Part shown: piece by piece, positions 62,401 to 64,000 of the stretch
Layout: each line of letters starts with the position of its first letter
Position numbering within the stretch: the stretch's first letter is position 1
Origin: Distichodus sexfasciatus
Lineage: Eukaryota > Chordata > Actinopteri > Characiformes > Distichodontidae
Assembly (NCBI GenBank): GCA_032718565.1
Contig: JAVGVS010000454.1
Location: forward strand, 113,501-177,500
DNA length: 64,000 bases
Direction: 5' to 3'
Translations under genes and position numbers: made by a program
Notes under the pieces: generated by a model
What the model saw: the letters and a program-made list of their open reading frames with translations, nothing else
Database searches by the model: none
What the model was told of the DNA's origin: nothing

Positions 62401-63194
62401 CATACAGCGAACAGAAATGTGAAAAACACTCAATCAGCCATGCAGAGGATTACTTTTTAAGCAAGATTAATTATTTCCTCTTTACACACTTATATTAAGC
62501 CCTGGTTCAAAAGTTAACAGTCATAAAATTTATAATGATAAGTGGCAAACAAAAACCACGTACTGTTTAAAAGCTATTCTAAAACTGCTCATAAAGCAAA
62601 GTTTCTGTGTTCCCCGTTCCTCTCTGTGTTTACCTTTGTCTGCATGATCAAGGTCCTTTCTGTGGAAGACGGAAGCGTGTCCATGGAGAGTGCCTGTGTG
62701 AAACTGTAAGCGGAACACAAGCTCCCTGGTCCCCTTTTCAACATTCTTATGATAACACACAATCTGCAAATGAGAAGAATGAGGCATGTTCATTAGTATT
62801 TCGCTAAATTTGTTCTTTAGAAAGCGAAGAGATTGAAATAGTATAATGTTATACCATTGACGAAAATCCAACAATGTAATTCTAATGATTTGCACAAACA
62901 AATAAAAAAAATTGAGCTTCTTCACCGTTTGTAGATTCTATTTTTACTTAAGAAGAAAGCTCAAATAAAAAATATTGATTAATCTTGGTGGAAAGGGGGT
63001 TTTAAGAACAATTGTCCTATAAAGAATGTGGTGCCATGATGCCCAGCGTTCCTGAATGCACCTTTAAGAAGAAATGAAGTGCCAACTCTAGATATTGTGT
63101 GTGAGGTTGCTCGTGATCTCACCATAATGTCACCTTTGAGAAGTTGTGGTGGTTCGAGTGCAAAATAAATCCTGTCTGTCTGACCCACAGGAAC
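15568..63194 (-). CDS. tns3: Tensin-3 (tns3), 3' portion of gene, 19 exons in window
   Basis: Tensins link the actin cytoskeleton to integrin tails at focal and fibrillar adhesions. Order in the product: the C2 part of a PTEN-like module (exons 63123-60805), a long disordered Ser/Pro-rich middle, an SH2 domain with the phosphotyrosine-binding motif SFIVRDS, and a C-terminal PTB domain. Exons: 63123-63194, 62634-62763, 60805-60876, 59503-59601, 46847-47707, 40059-40159, 39802-39928, 38537-38620, 26559-26718, 23825-24192, 22575-22661, 22348-22479, 19968-20063, 19382-19459, 19181-19258, 17394-17562, 16540-16608, 15852-15881, 15568-15715. All junctions are phase-compatible and the sum (2961 bases) is divisible by three. 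The C-terminus VSKVMIGS resembles tensin-3, whereas tensin-1 as I recall it ends differently. The start codon and PTP-like half lie beyond 64000. One linker exon between 59503 and 47707 is probably missing from this model. The assignment to tensin-3 rests on remembered family sequence; which fish duplicate it is cannot be told. Confidence 0.9.
15852..15881 (-). CDS. tns3: tns3 micro-exon of 30 bases in the PTB domain (WIKDGCLAA)
   Basis: The two flanking exons would join in frame without it but would lose the conserved WIKDG block between RK and FGFVARK. Between them lies ATAG|ATGGATTAAAGACGG...AAA|GTGAGT on the minus strand. This gives K-WIKDGCLAA-K in the right phase (1+27+2). Human tensin-3 has WIKDGPSS at this place. 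The donor is strong; the acceptor TTGATAG is weaker. Confidence 0.88.
15957..16318. mobile_element. hAT-like element hosting SINE B
   Basis: It starts CAGCGCTGTTCAACTGGTTT and ends GATGAAAACCCCTG. Both flanks contain CCCTA. The body has the GGACCACC...CGGACCAC motifs of a common fish hAT-derived repeat. SINE B is nested inside. Confidence 0.55.
16052..16237 (+). mobile_element. SINE family B copy
   Basis: It has GTGTTGGTGGTCTAGTGGTT, GGTTGTGGGTCCGAATC, CCTGAGCAAGACCCTTAACC and CTCTGGATAAGAGCATG. Confidence 0.8.
16329..16412 (-). mobile_element. (TTTGAC)n-tailed family, copy
   Basis: The minus strand has CCTGGAGCCACGTCGTCTCG, TATAGCAGAGATGACAAAG and a (TTTGAC)n tail, matching the copy at the start of the window. 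It abuts a hAT-like element to its left. Confidence 0.72.
16540..16608 (-). CDS. tns3: tns3 exon: PTB middle (LFFRRHYPVNTVIFCALDP)
   Basis: This 69-base exon (1+66+2) encodes LFFRRHYPVNTVIFCALDP and then QERK. It is too short to stand out as an open frame and was found by looking for the conserved PTB strand. The acceptor is CACAG and the donor GTAAGT. Confidence 0.95.
16728..16976 (-). mobile_element. SINE family A copy in a tns3 intron
   Basis: The reversed tail (GTGATTATTTGACATTGTGA) runs to the reversed head (CGCAACCAACTGCCCC). It is full-length apart from point changes and has the same orientation as tns3. Confidence 0.83.
17394..17562 (-). CDS. tns3: tns3 exon: PTB domain N-terminal half
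   Basis: This 169-base exon (2+165+2) encodes (A)CNVWFLGSVELESLTG, then VQAVQKATTVLLGH, DPPTTSTIVHFKVSA and QGITLTDNQRK. It is the first half of the tensin PTB domain, which binds NPxY motifs of beta-integrin tails. The acceptor is TTTTCAG and the donor GTGCGT. Confidence 0.96.
17892..19052. mobile_element. hAT-like element with 8-base duplication, hosting SINE B
   Basis: The ends CAGGGATGCAGCGGTAC and GGTTGCATCCCAA are inverted. GTAGGTGA flanks it at 17884-17891 and 19053-19060. The interior shows repeated GGTACGG / CGAACCGAAC motifs at the two ends and no transposase. It fills most of the intron between the exons at 19181 and 17562. Confidence 0.82.
18541..18720 (+). mobile_element. SINE family B copy
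   Basis: It has GGGTGTTGGTGGCCTAGTGG, GGTTGTGGGTTTGAATCCG, CCTGGGCAAGACCCTTAACC and a shortened tail. It is nested in the hAT-like element. Confidence 0.8.
19181..19258 (-). CDS. tns3: tns3 exon: SH2-PTB linker (DPLEELTETQAQ)
   Basis: This 78-base exon (2+75+1) encodes DPLEELTETQAQTSTNS, then ATELLKQGA. It matches the tensin-3 linker DPLEE...NSA.ELLKQGA. The donor is GTTTGC. The acceptor CTCAAAG follows a GA repeat on the plus strand, so the polypyrimidine tract is a pure CT microsatellite at 19262-19290. Confidence 0.9.
19382..19459 (-). CDS. tns3: tns3 exon: SH2 C-terminal end (SLTALVCQHSITPLALPCKL)
   Basis: This 78-base exon (2+75+1) encodes GSLTALVCQHSITPLALP, then CKLIIPGR. It matches the conserved end of the tensin SH2 domain. 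The acceptor is CTACAG and the donor GTACTG. Confidence 0.95.
19968..20063 (-). CDS. tns3: tns3 exon: SH2 second half (ELVRHFLIECTQKGVRLKG)
   Basis: This 96-base exon (2+93+1) reads AGDPTSELVRHFLIEC, then TQKGVRLKGCPNEPYF. The first CAG of a CAGCAG pair is the correct acceptor, because it gives KKAGD across the junction. The donor is GTACGT. It does not form a long open reading frame of its own and was found by splice phase. Confidence 0.93.
20064..21224. other. tns3 intron, unassigned part
   Basis: AT-rich sequence between the 22348 and 20063 exons. No repeats were recognised before the ATT arrays. Confidence 0.6.
21225..21545 (+). repeat. (ATT)n microsatellite cluster
   Basis: Two long ATT arrays (about 21233-21285 and 21429-21540) flank a (CA)n run at 21398-21416. 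The rest is AT-rich. Confidence 0.88.
22348..22479 (-). CDS. tns3: tns3 exon: SH2 core with SFIVRDS
   Basis: This 132-base exon encodes AIAVLKDKEPGSFIVRDS, then HSFRGAYGLAMKVSTPPP and SVLQQSKK. It carries the invariant SH2 arginine in FIVRDS that contacts phosphotyrosine. It is near-identical to other tensin SH2 domains. The donor is GTCAGG and the acceptor CCTTAG. Confidence 0.96.
22575..22661 (-). CDS. tns3: tns3 exon: start of SH2 domain (KFWYKPDISREQ)
   Basis: This 87-base exon (2+84+1) encodes a lead-in DPTSSKHDNAKFVQDTSK and then FWYKPDISREQ. The FWYK.DISREQA motif opens the tensin SH2 domain. The acceptor is AACAG and the donor GTAAAG. Confidence 0.92.
23064..23200 (+). mobile_element. 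SINE family A copy, shortened
   Basis: The head GGGGCAGTTGATTGGTCAGC, GGTCGCCGGTTCCAATCC, ACACTGCTCCCCGG and GCTGCCCACTGCTCCTTC are present. The 3' third is missing. Confidence 0.72.
23825..24192 (-). CDS. tns3: tns3 Pro/Ser-rich linker exon upstream of SH2
   Basis: This 368-base exon (1+366+1) encodes a Pro/Ser/Gly-rich stretch. It includes PGHSWLESGSNTPLSHY, a Leu-rich segment around GLELSLLEAMEGLE, the PLLPQKRR motif resembling the tensin-3 PLPEKKR segment, and a Gly/Ser tail ending GSPTGSTPSP. It is more GC-rich than the flanking introns. The acceptor is TTCTCAG and the donor GTACTG. Confidence 0.88.
24600..25115. other. Distinct GC-richer intronic segment with a repeated motif
   Basis: This block differs from its AT-rich surroundings and holds three related copies of (T)CCTAACCAGATCACTGTC-like sequence at about 24955, 25003 and 25095. 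It may be an LTR fragment or other repeat, but no terminal structure or coding match is visible. Confidence 0.4.
25306..25947. mobile_element. Nonautonomous DNA transposon with 32-base inverted ends, copy 1
   Basis: The ends TGTGACCCTCCACGGCAAAA and (reverse) the same sequence form near-perfect terminal inverted repeats through ACCAGTCRCTTGT. It is flanked by TA on both sides, suggesting a TA target. No transposase is recognised. The copy at 38788-39404 is very similar and in reverse. Confidence 0.82.
26134..26379 (-). mobile_element. SINE family A, full copy
   Basis: The reversed tail GTGAGTGATTTTTTGTCATT, the body and the reversed head (TTACGCCACCAACTGCCTC) are present. It lies just upstream of the 26559-26718 exon. 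Confidence 0.83.
26559..26718 (-). CDS. tns3: tns3 linker exon (RGFVDSMSRTTVSSDGD)
   Basis: This 160-base exon (2+156+2) encodes (E)SRGFVDSMSRTTVSSD, then GDLFCSEVMSSPASC and QMMFGSMRSVDTSSPLPP. The Ser-rich linker has no recognised domain. Acceptor TCGGCAG, donor GTAAAG and exact phase match to both neighbours support it. Confidence 0.78.
26719..27991. other. tns3 intron, unassigned part
   Basis: AT-rich, with a (CA)n run at 27579-27593. No element or exon was seen. Confidence 0.6.
27992..28206 (+). mobile_element. SINE family A copy, head partly lost
   Basis: It has GGTCGCCGGTTCAAGTCCCG, the family body and CACAATGACAAAAAGTCACC. A separate box B-like scrap, GGTCACAGGTTCAAATCC, lies at about 27880. 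Confidence 0.78.
28776..29647. mobile_element. Harbinger-like family copy 2, split by a hAT-like element
   Basis: The inverted ends around CGTAGCCGGGTATTTATAAA are flanked by TAA at 28773-28775 and 29648-29650. The interior matches the 2.4-kb copy in reverse. It is interrupted by 28948-29293. Confidence 0.8.
28948..29293. mobile_element. hAT-like MITE with perfect 8-base duplication
   Basis: The ends TAGGGCTGGGTATCG and (reverse) TAGGGCTGGGTTC are flanked by ATGGATAG at 28940-28947 and 29294-29301. The interior is rich in GATTCGATTC. It is a clean, recent-looking insertion in the Harbinger-like element. Confidence 0.88.
30480..31015 (+). repeat. Duplicated microsatellite-linked unit
   Basis: The segment ending CTCACAAAGATAGTAA, preceded by GTTAGGGTTAG, occurs twice (about 30482-30565 and 30767-30845). 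Each copy is followed by a GT repeat, with TGTGGGGACATTTGAGAGGT between them. A (CA)n run closes the block at 30991-31013. Confidence 0.72.
31301..31506 (-). mobile_element. SINE family A copy with a short tandem duplication
   Basis: The reversed tail and head are recognisable (TTTGTCATTGTGAACACACC; ACACTACCAACTGCCCC). A unit CACAGCGCACCACAATGAAG is present twice in a row near 31335-31385. Confidence 0.8.
31672..31839 (-). mobile_element. SINE family B copy
   Basis: On the minus strand it shows GCGGTGGCCTAGTGGTTTGG, GGTTGTGGGTTCGAATTC and a TAACAGCGTCTGTTAAATG tail. Confidence 0.75.
32575..32875. mobile_element. Palindromic foldback element
   Basis: Two arms of about 115-120 bases are inverted copies, for example CTGAGATTAAAGTGGCAAAT on the left and ATTTGCCACTTTAATCTCAG on the right. 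The outer ends are GGAGGGG/CCCCTCC. There is no coding content; RNA from here would fold into a long hairpin. Confidence 0.78.
33360..33496 (+). mobile_element. SINE family A copy with internal deletion
   Basis: It has GATAGTGTAACGGTTAGGAT, GGTTGCCAGTTCAAATTC, AGAGGTCACATTTGGTTGTG and a CACTCACTTT tail. Confidence 0.72.
34130..34885 (+). repeat. Polypurine tract, degenerate GAAGAGAAGTGAAAT repeats
   Basis: About 750 bases are almost wholly A and G with scattered T and C, built from variants of GAAGAGAAGTGAAATGA. In the tns3 transcript it is a polypyrimidine stretch. The long Ser/Phe/Leu frames on the minus strand are artefacts of this composition. Confidence 0.85.
35190..35655 (+). repeat. 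CT runs followed by a (GAG)n tract
   Basis: (CT)n at 35193-35228 and 35376-35415 is followed by GAG/GGA repeats at about 35560-35652. The minus-strand Pro- and Ser-rich frames here come from the repeat. Confidence 0.8.
36211..36440 (-). mobile_element. SINE family A copy
   Basis: The reversed tail GTGGGTGATTATTTGTCATT runs through to GATTTGAACCGGCAACCTTC and a partial head. Confidence 0.78.
36441..37570. other. tns3 intron with a repeat-free stretch
   Basis: No repeat family was recognised. The part at about 36930-37220 is unique-looking, with TTTATTTTCAATTAAAAGCC and neighbouring balanced-composition sequence. It could be a conserved non-coding element, but this cannot be tested here. Confidence 0.4.
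37571..37720 (-). mobile_element. SINE family A copy with internal deletion
   Basis: It has GTGTGATTATTTGTCATTGT, then CCTCATGAATACCTCAGAGG and CTTAAACCGGTGACCTTCTG. Confidence 0.72.
38160..38346 (+). mobile_element. (TTTGAC)n-tailed family, longer copy
   Basis: It shares CACTGTTAAAACTGGAGCCA, GCAGAAATGACAAAG and the TTTGAC tail with the other copies. Upstream it keeps a stretch (CTACTTCTAG...CTATGTGCCTT) also seen at about 43650-43975. Confidence 0.72.
38537..38620 (-). CDS. tns3: tns3 linker exon (VKTGYDFSHVSYG)
   Basis: This 84-base exon (2+81+1) encodes (V)KTGYDFSHVSYGSQPS and then TPHFLLSRTQK. It continues the TPYVKT motif of the preceding exon. The acceptor CTTTCAG and donor GTGAAA are both present. 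An intron of about 11.8 kb follows. Confidence 0.85.
38788..39404. mobile_element. Nonautonomous DNA transposon, copy 2 (reverse, one end lost)
   Basis: It matches the 25.3-kb element over about 600 bases (TCTGTTTTGACCGCTCTACT, GTGGCTGTGAATGCAGCGTA, GTGACAGGAGAAACCCGACT). The left end lacks the outer 15 bases of the inverted repeat; the right end GCCGTGGAGGGTCACA is intact. Confidence 0.82.
39802..39928 (-). CDS. tns3: tns3 linker exon (TPAFPVSPPTPY motif)
   Basis: This 127-base exon (phase 0 to 1) encodes SGSLFGSDVVDYIGFSSE, then PTWIDLGQPPP and TPAFPVSPPTPY. The TPAFPVSP.TPY block is a strongly conserved tensin linker motif. The next exon resumes VKTG, completing the conserved TPYVKT. The acceptor is ATTGCAG and the donor GTAACT. 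Confidence 0.9.
40059..40159 (-). CDS. tns3: tns3 linker exon (SSDVINPSASSSPAAEILP)
   Basis: This 101-base exon (2+99) encodes WRCRQSSDVINPSASSS and then PAAEILPKTAVYTPST. The GCCCAG acceptor gives the only phase that joins the 47-kb exon directly and reads through. The donor is GTACAC. The sequence is Ser/Pro-rich and weakly conserved, so the call rests mainly on splice sites and frame. Confidence 0.7.
40835..41639. mobile_element. CAGTCC-ended DNA transposon, copy 2 (reverse)
   Basis: The ends are CAGTTCCTTCAGGATTTTCA and GCGAAATCCCGGAGGGTCTG, with flanking TTTAAT (40829-40834) and TTTAAC (41640-41645). It is enlarged by a 349-base retro-insertion at 40944-41292. Confidence 0.83.
40944..41292 (+). 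mobile_element. Retro-insertion with A-rich tail and 17-base duplication
   Basis: It is flanked by perfect copies of GAAAGTTGCGGTGTTTT (40927-40943 and 41293-41309). The right end carries an AATAAA hexamer and an A/GAAA-rich tail, consistent with target-primed reverse transcription. It holds ATT and CT/T runs and no recognised protein. It may be a truncated LINE or a processed transcript. Confidence 0.78.
42540..42745 (+). repeat. GT microsatellites around a putative cryptic exon
   Basis: (GT)n at 42545-42571 and 42700-42741 bracket a short unique stretch with a strong minus-strand donor (see rejected items). Confidence 0.8.
43675..43923 (-). mobile_element. SINE family C copy with 13-base duplication
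   Basis: It is flanked on both sides by TAGAGTCTATATT (43662-43674 and 43924-43936). The minus strand begins with a GGCGGCAGTGGTTAGCATG-type head and ends ...GGATAATGAATGATTG. It is a clean retroposition event. Confidence 0.85.
43981..44234 (-). mobile_element. SINE family A, full copy
   Basis: The reversed tail GTGAGTGATTATTTGTCATT, the body and the reversed head (GTTACGCTACCAACTGCCC) are present. It is nested within the (TTTGAC)n-tailed copy. Confidence 0.82.
45386..45849. mobile_element. CAGTCC-ended DNA transposon, copy 3
   Basis: The body is nearly the same as in copy 1 (TACCGCAACTTTTCCGCAAT, CACATTTACCTTCAAAAAT, AATGATTAATGGTTAATAA). It ends AAATCCTGGAGGGACTG. The left end is rearranged. 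It lies inside the Tc1-like relic at 44867-46300. Confidence 0.75.
45947..46231 (+). mobile_element. SINE family C copy inserted in a Tc1-like element
   Basis: It starts GTGCCGGCACGGTGGCACAG with tRNA-like boxes (AGTGGTTAGCGC; CTGGGTTCG) and ends in a (GAAT)n tail. The direct repeat AGGTGACAA lies at 45938-45946 and 46232-46240. An internal segment is deleted relative to the copy at 14 kb. Confidence 0.85.
46847..47707 (-). CDS. tns3: tns3 large central exon, disordered region
   Basis: This 861-base exon of 286 codons (2+858+1) is the longest in the window. It begins AQPSECAPSVSSDSGLSS. It contains blocks I recognise from tensin-3: HVNGGD...KERETDILDDED, a YQTQIWVRQQQL motif, and the ALDIDQSIEQLNQLILDLD helix followed by PEFEPVPT. 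The product here is Ser/Pro/Glu-rich and otherwise probably disordered. This is the spacer between the membrane-proximal PTP-C2 module and the SH2-PTB end. The acceptor is CACAAG and the donor CAATCAG|GTGAGA. Confidence 0.93.
47823..48007 (+). mobile_element. SINE family B copy just upstream of the large tns3 exon
   Basis: It has CTTGTGGGTTCAGAACCTAC, CGAGCAAGGCCCTTAAGCCC and GACAAGAGCATCTGCTAAAT. It begins only about 115 bases from the acceptor at 47708, antisense to the gene. Confidence 0.75.
48150..49260 (+). repeat. (CA)n and two further copies of the degenerate fish repeat
   Basis: (CA)n at 48149-48178. Copies at about 48365-48520 and 49065-49260 share GG.GATGTTCCATAGACTT-like and AATGAAA.TGAAA.CCTTCTG-like strings. 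The rest is AT-rich with no coding signal. Confidence 0.6.
50590..50832 (-). mobile_element. SINE family A copy
   Basis: It has TGAGTTTTTGTCACTGTGAA at the tail, the body, and GACTTGAACCGGCGACATTT and CGACCCACTGCCCC at the head. Confidence 0.8.
52275..53455 (+). repeat. Polypyrimidine region, (CT)n and TCTC-rich
   Basis: About 1.2 kb is dominated by C and T, with pure CT runs near 52855-52881, 53005-53032, 53160-53195 and 53397-53445. It lies inside the longest searched tns3 intron (47708-59502), where the transcript strand is purine-rich. Confidence 0.85.
54412..54490 (+). mobile_element. hAT-like element end (TAGGGCTGGGCAATTAATCG)
   Basis: The terminus is the same type as in the element at 28948. 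The other end could not be placed with confidence; a weak candidate lies near 54645. Confidence 0.4.
55560..55838 (+). mobile_element. LINE 3' end fragment (CR1/L2-like)
   Basis: It encodes a short LRPWNGLLMHIRSSPS-type stretch like LINE C-termini. A 3' UTR ends in CAGCACTTTGGGCCAACTGT and GTGCTAGATAAATAAAAGTG. It abuts SINE A at 55839. Confidence 0.6.
55839..56070 (-). mobile_element. SINE family A copy
   Basis: The reversed tail GTGAGTGATTATTTGTCATT, the body lacking a small segment, and the reversed head ACACTACCAACTGCCCC are present. Confidence 0.8.
56807..57575 (-). mobile_element. Tc1-like transposon relic with nested SINE B
   Basis: The inverted ends CACAATGTTGCCAAAAGTAT and CACTATATTGCCAAAAGTAT are flanked by TA (56805-56806 and 57576-57577). 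The minus strand keeps scraps of a Tc1 transposase around the EELDWP segment (about 57260-57305). Most of the catalytic frame is deleted. A SINE B interrupts it. Confidence 0.87.
57056..57247 (-). mobile_element. SINE family B copy inside the Tc1-like relic
   Basis: The reversed tail (AGCACATGCTCTTATCCAGA) runs to the reversed head (CTAACCACTAGACCACCACC). Confidence 0.82.
57698..58029. mobile_element. hAT-like element, split at its right end by a foldback element
   Basis: It starts TAGGGGTGCACGATTCGATT and ends CACGATTCAATTGACCCTTA. The 8-base repeat TTGGCCAG lies at 57690-57697 and at 59024-59031, after the foldback insertion is discounted. Confidence 0.72.
58032..59019. mobile_element. Foldback element with about 350-base inverted arms
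   Basis: The ends TACRGTGGCCGAGAGAGC are inverted and flanked by CTTATT (58026-58031 and 59020-59025). The arms (58032 to about 58385, and about 58666 to 59019) are near-identical and hold a degenerate tandem motif of about 20 bases around CAAACGCGCTGCAAA. The loop of about 280 bases is AT-rich. Long antiparallel reading frames in both arms are by-products of the palindrome, not genes. Confidence 0.88.
59503..59601 (-). CDS. tns3: tns3 exon: post-C2 linker (IIDYDTRDPLVHWDSYENL)
   Basis: This 99-base exon (2+96+1) encodes GSERWRNSS, then AVIIDYDTRDPLVHWDSY and ENLTSE. Tensins share a D-Y-(N/D)-T...DPL..WDSY block just after the C2 domain. The acceptor TTTAAAG at 59602-59603 keeps the frame. 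The donor GTATGT is strong. Confidence 0.86.
60617..60775 (+). mobile_element. SINE family B copy, degenerate
   Basis: It has GGACTAGTGGTTAGATACTC, GGTCGAAGGTTCAGATGC, ATCAAGACTCTTAAGCC and GTCGCTCTGGATAAAG. It sits just downstream of the 60805 exon in the tns3 direction. Confidence 0.68.
60805..60876 (-). CDS. tns3: tns3 exon: end of C2 domain (RFPEDGTVEVVFSE)
   Basis: This 72-base exon starts with two bases of a split codon and ends with one. It encodes (D)PRFPEDGTVEVVFSESVTR, matching the tensin C2 strand pattern R(F/Y)P..G.VE.VFS. The acceptor is CCATAG and the donor GTATGG. Confidence 0.85.
61615..62097 (-). mobile_element. TTAA-flanked nonautonomous element, full copy
   Basis: TTAA lies at both ends (61615-61618 and 62094-62097). 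The minus strand starts AAAGGTCCCATACTTTTACA. The body is shared with the 9.3-kb copy. A TTAA target suggests a piggyBac- or Kolobok-type transposase in trans. Confidence 0.78.
62098..62633. other. tns3 intron
   Basis: A short (CCTGA)n tandem run lies at about 62154-62176. The rest is unassigned. Confidence 0.6.
62634..62763 (-). CDS. tns3: tns3 exon: C2 domain core (VCYHKN, FRLQFHTG)
   Basis: This 130-base exon (phase 0 to 1) encodes IVCYHKNVEKGTRE, then FRLQFHTGTLHGH and RKDLDHADK. This is the central strand region of the tensin C2 domain, which follows the PTP-like domain and contributes to membrane or partner contact. The acceptor TTGCAG and donor GTAAAC are both clear. Confidence 0.88.
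63123..63194 (-). CDS. tns3: tns3 exon: C2 domain segment (RIYFALEPPQLLKGD)
   Basis: The minus strand encodes VPVGQTDRIYFALEPPQLLKGDIM split over the exon, ending in the ...LLKGDIM typical of the tensin/PTEN C2 domain. It is 72 bases, phase 0 to 0, with a GT donor at 63121-63122. The acceptor is probably the AG at 63195-63196; another AG four bases upstream would break the frame unless the upstream exon compensates. Confidence 0.8.
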
Positions 63195-63436
63195 CTGACT
63201 GAGAGACATTCACACACACACACAAACACAAACACACACGCACACTTAATGACAGTGCCATATCACCGCAGATTATCATGCAGCTTAGGACATGATGCAT
63301 CTTACTGCACTCCTGTTGTGCACACGGCCTGCATGCTCTGGTAAACCCTCACGAAGAGTCTGCACACTTTAAAAAAAGGGAACAAATGTGATGAGAATCA
63401 TAAAATCAAATACCATACACATCTCAGAATTGTGGA

Positions 63437-63575
63437 AGTGAGTGATTATTGATCATTTTGAACACAGCACAGCACACAATCCACCACAACGAAATCTGAC
63501 CCGTCCGTGAAGGAGCAGTGGGCAGCTTTAACAGTGCCCTGGGATTAGTGCTTAGGGATGGTACCTTGCTCTTGT
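63437..63575 (-). mobile_element. SINE family A copy, truncated, fused to a family C scrap
   Basis: It has GTGAGTGATTATTGATCATT, CACCACAACGAAATCTGACC and GGATGGTACCTTGCTC. At 63576-63620 a TGTGTTGGTGAATGCCCAGG stretch resembles SINE C. Confidence 0.68.
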
Positions 63576-64000
63576 GGTGTGTTGGTGAATGCCCAGGATT
63601 GGTTCCCGGGAAACCAATAAACATTTTTAATATCACTTTATATTGAACAGGTTTACTTTTCTTTAATGAGAACATTGCTTTTTTATGTATAAATGTGTTA
63701 ACCGCCGACTTCAAGACGATATTAAAGTGAAGGCGCCTTAAATATAAAAATATTATAATATTAAAACCTTTTTGAATATAATTTGATTATGATTAATTAA
63801 AATGCATTGCAACCACAATGTGGAAATTTATATTGTGATAAATATCAAGATTGACCACTAAAGAACAAATCTTAATATTTTTGACCATACAATTATCGTA
63901 TGGTGTGTAGGTGGGATGTAGCTTGCCTGTGGGATGGAGGTTTGGGATGCACTGGAGAGAAACACAGTGGAAGAGGAGAGGAGAAGAGTTTATCCTTAAC

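Noticed and set aside
63900..63960. Possible further C2/PTP exon near the right edge (TCTCCAG acceptor, IPNLHPTG-like reading)
   Set aside because: The donor would be GC-type and the match to the tensin HGIPNF segment is too weak.
1..64000. CRISPR arrays, operons, phage or toxin genes
   Set aside because: The window is vertebrate. The tandem repeats are microsatellites or transposon parts.

Overview
The window is vertebrate nuclear DNA, almost certainly from a ray-finned (teleost) fish. It has short exons bounded by GT/AG splice sites and separated by long AT-rich introns. It also carries many CA, CT and ATT microsatellites, fish-type LINE 3' ends, tRNA-headed SINEs and a large set of short DNA transposons. 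There are no operons or other prokaryotic features.

One protein-coding gene is supported: a tensin on the minus strand, best matched to tensin-3 (tns3). I reconstructed 19 exons from 63194 down to the stop codon at 15568. They join in one frame with compatible phases at every junction and total 2961 coding bases (986 codons plus stop). Read 5' to 3', they encode the later part of the PTEN-like C2 domain (63194-60805), a short linker exon (59601-59503), an 861-base exon for the disordered region (47707-46847), a chain of Ser/Pro-rich linker exons (40159-23825), the SH2 domain (22661 to about 19382) and the PTB domain (17562-15568). The PTP-like half and the first exons lie beyond 64000. One conserved exon expected between 59503 and 47707 was not found.

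The rest is introns plus about 15.5 kb of 3' flank, densely packed with mobile elements. The largest is a broken L2/CR1-type LINE at about 3160-5995. One tRNA-derived SINE family, called A here, has about 19 copies; families B and C have fewer. A non-LTR family with a (TTTGAC)n tail has at least five pieces. DNA transposons include Tc1-like relics, hAT-like elements with 8-base target duplications, PIF/Harbinger-like elements with 3-base duplications, TTAA-flanked elements, palindromic foldback elements and a CAGTCC-ended family. Many insertions are nested, and the target-site duplications let their order be read. One site has three levels: a degenerate repeat, then a CAGTCC element, then a retro-insertion with a 17-base duplication.

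Large purine/pyrimidine tracts sit in introns at 34.1-34.9 kb and 52.3-53.5 kb. Two compact hairpins near 54.1 and 55.2 kb are not explained by any recognised element. I found no evidence of a new multi-gene system. The notable content is the complete exon chain, which includes a 30-base micro-exon, and the layered transposon record.
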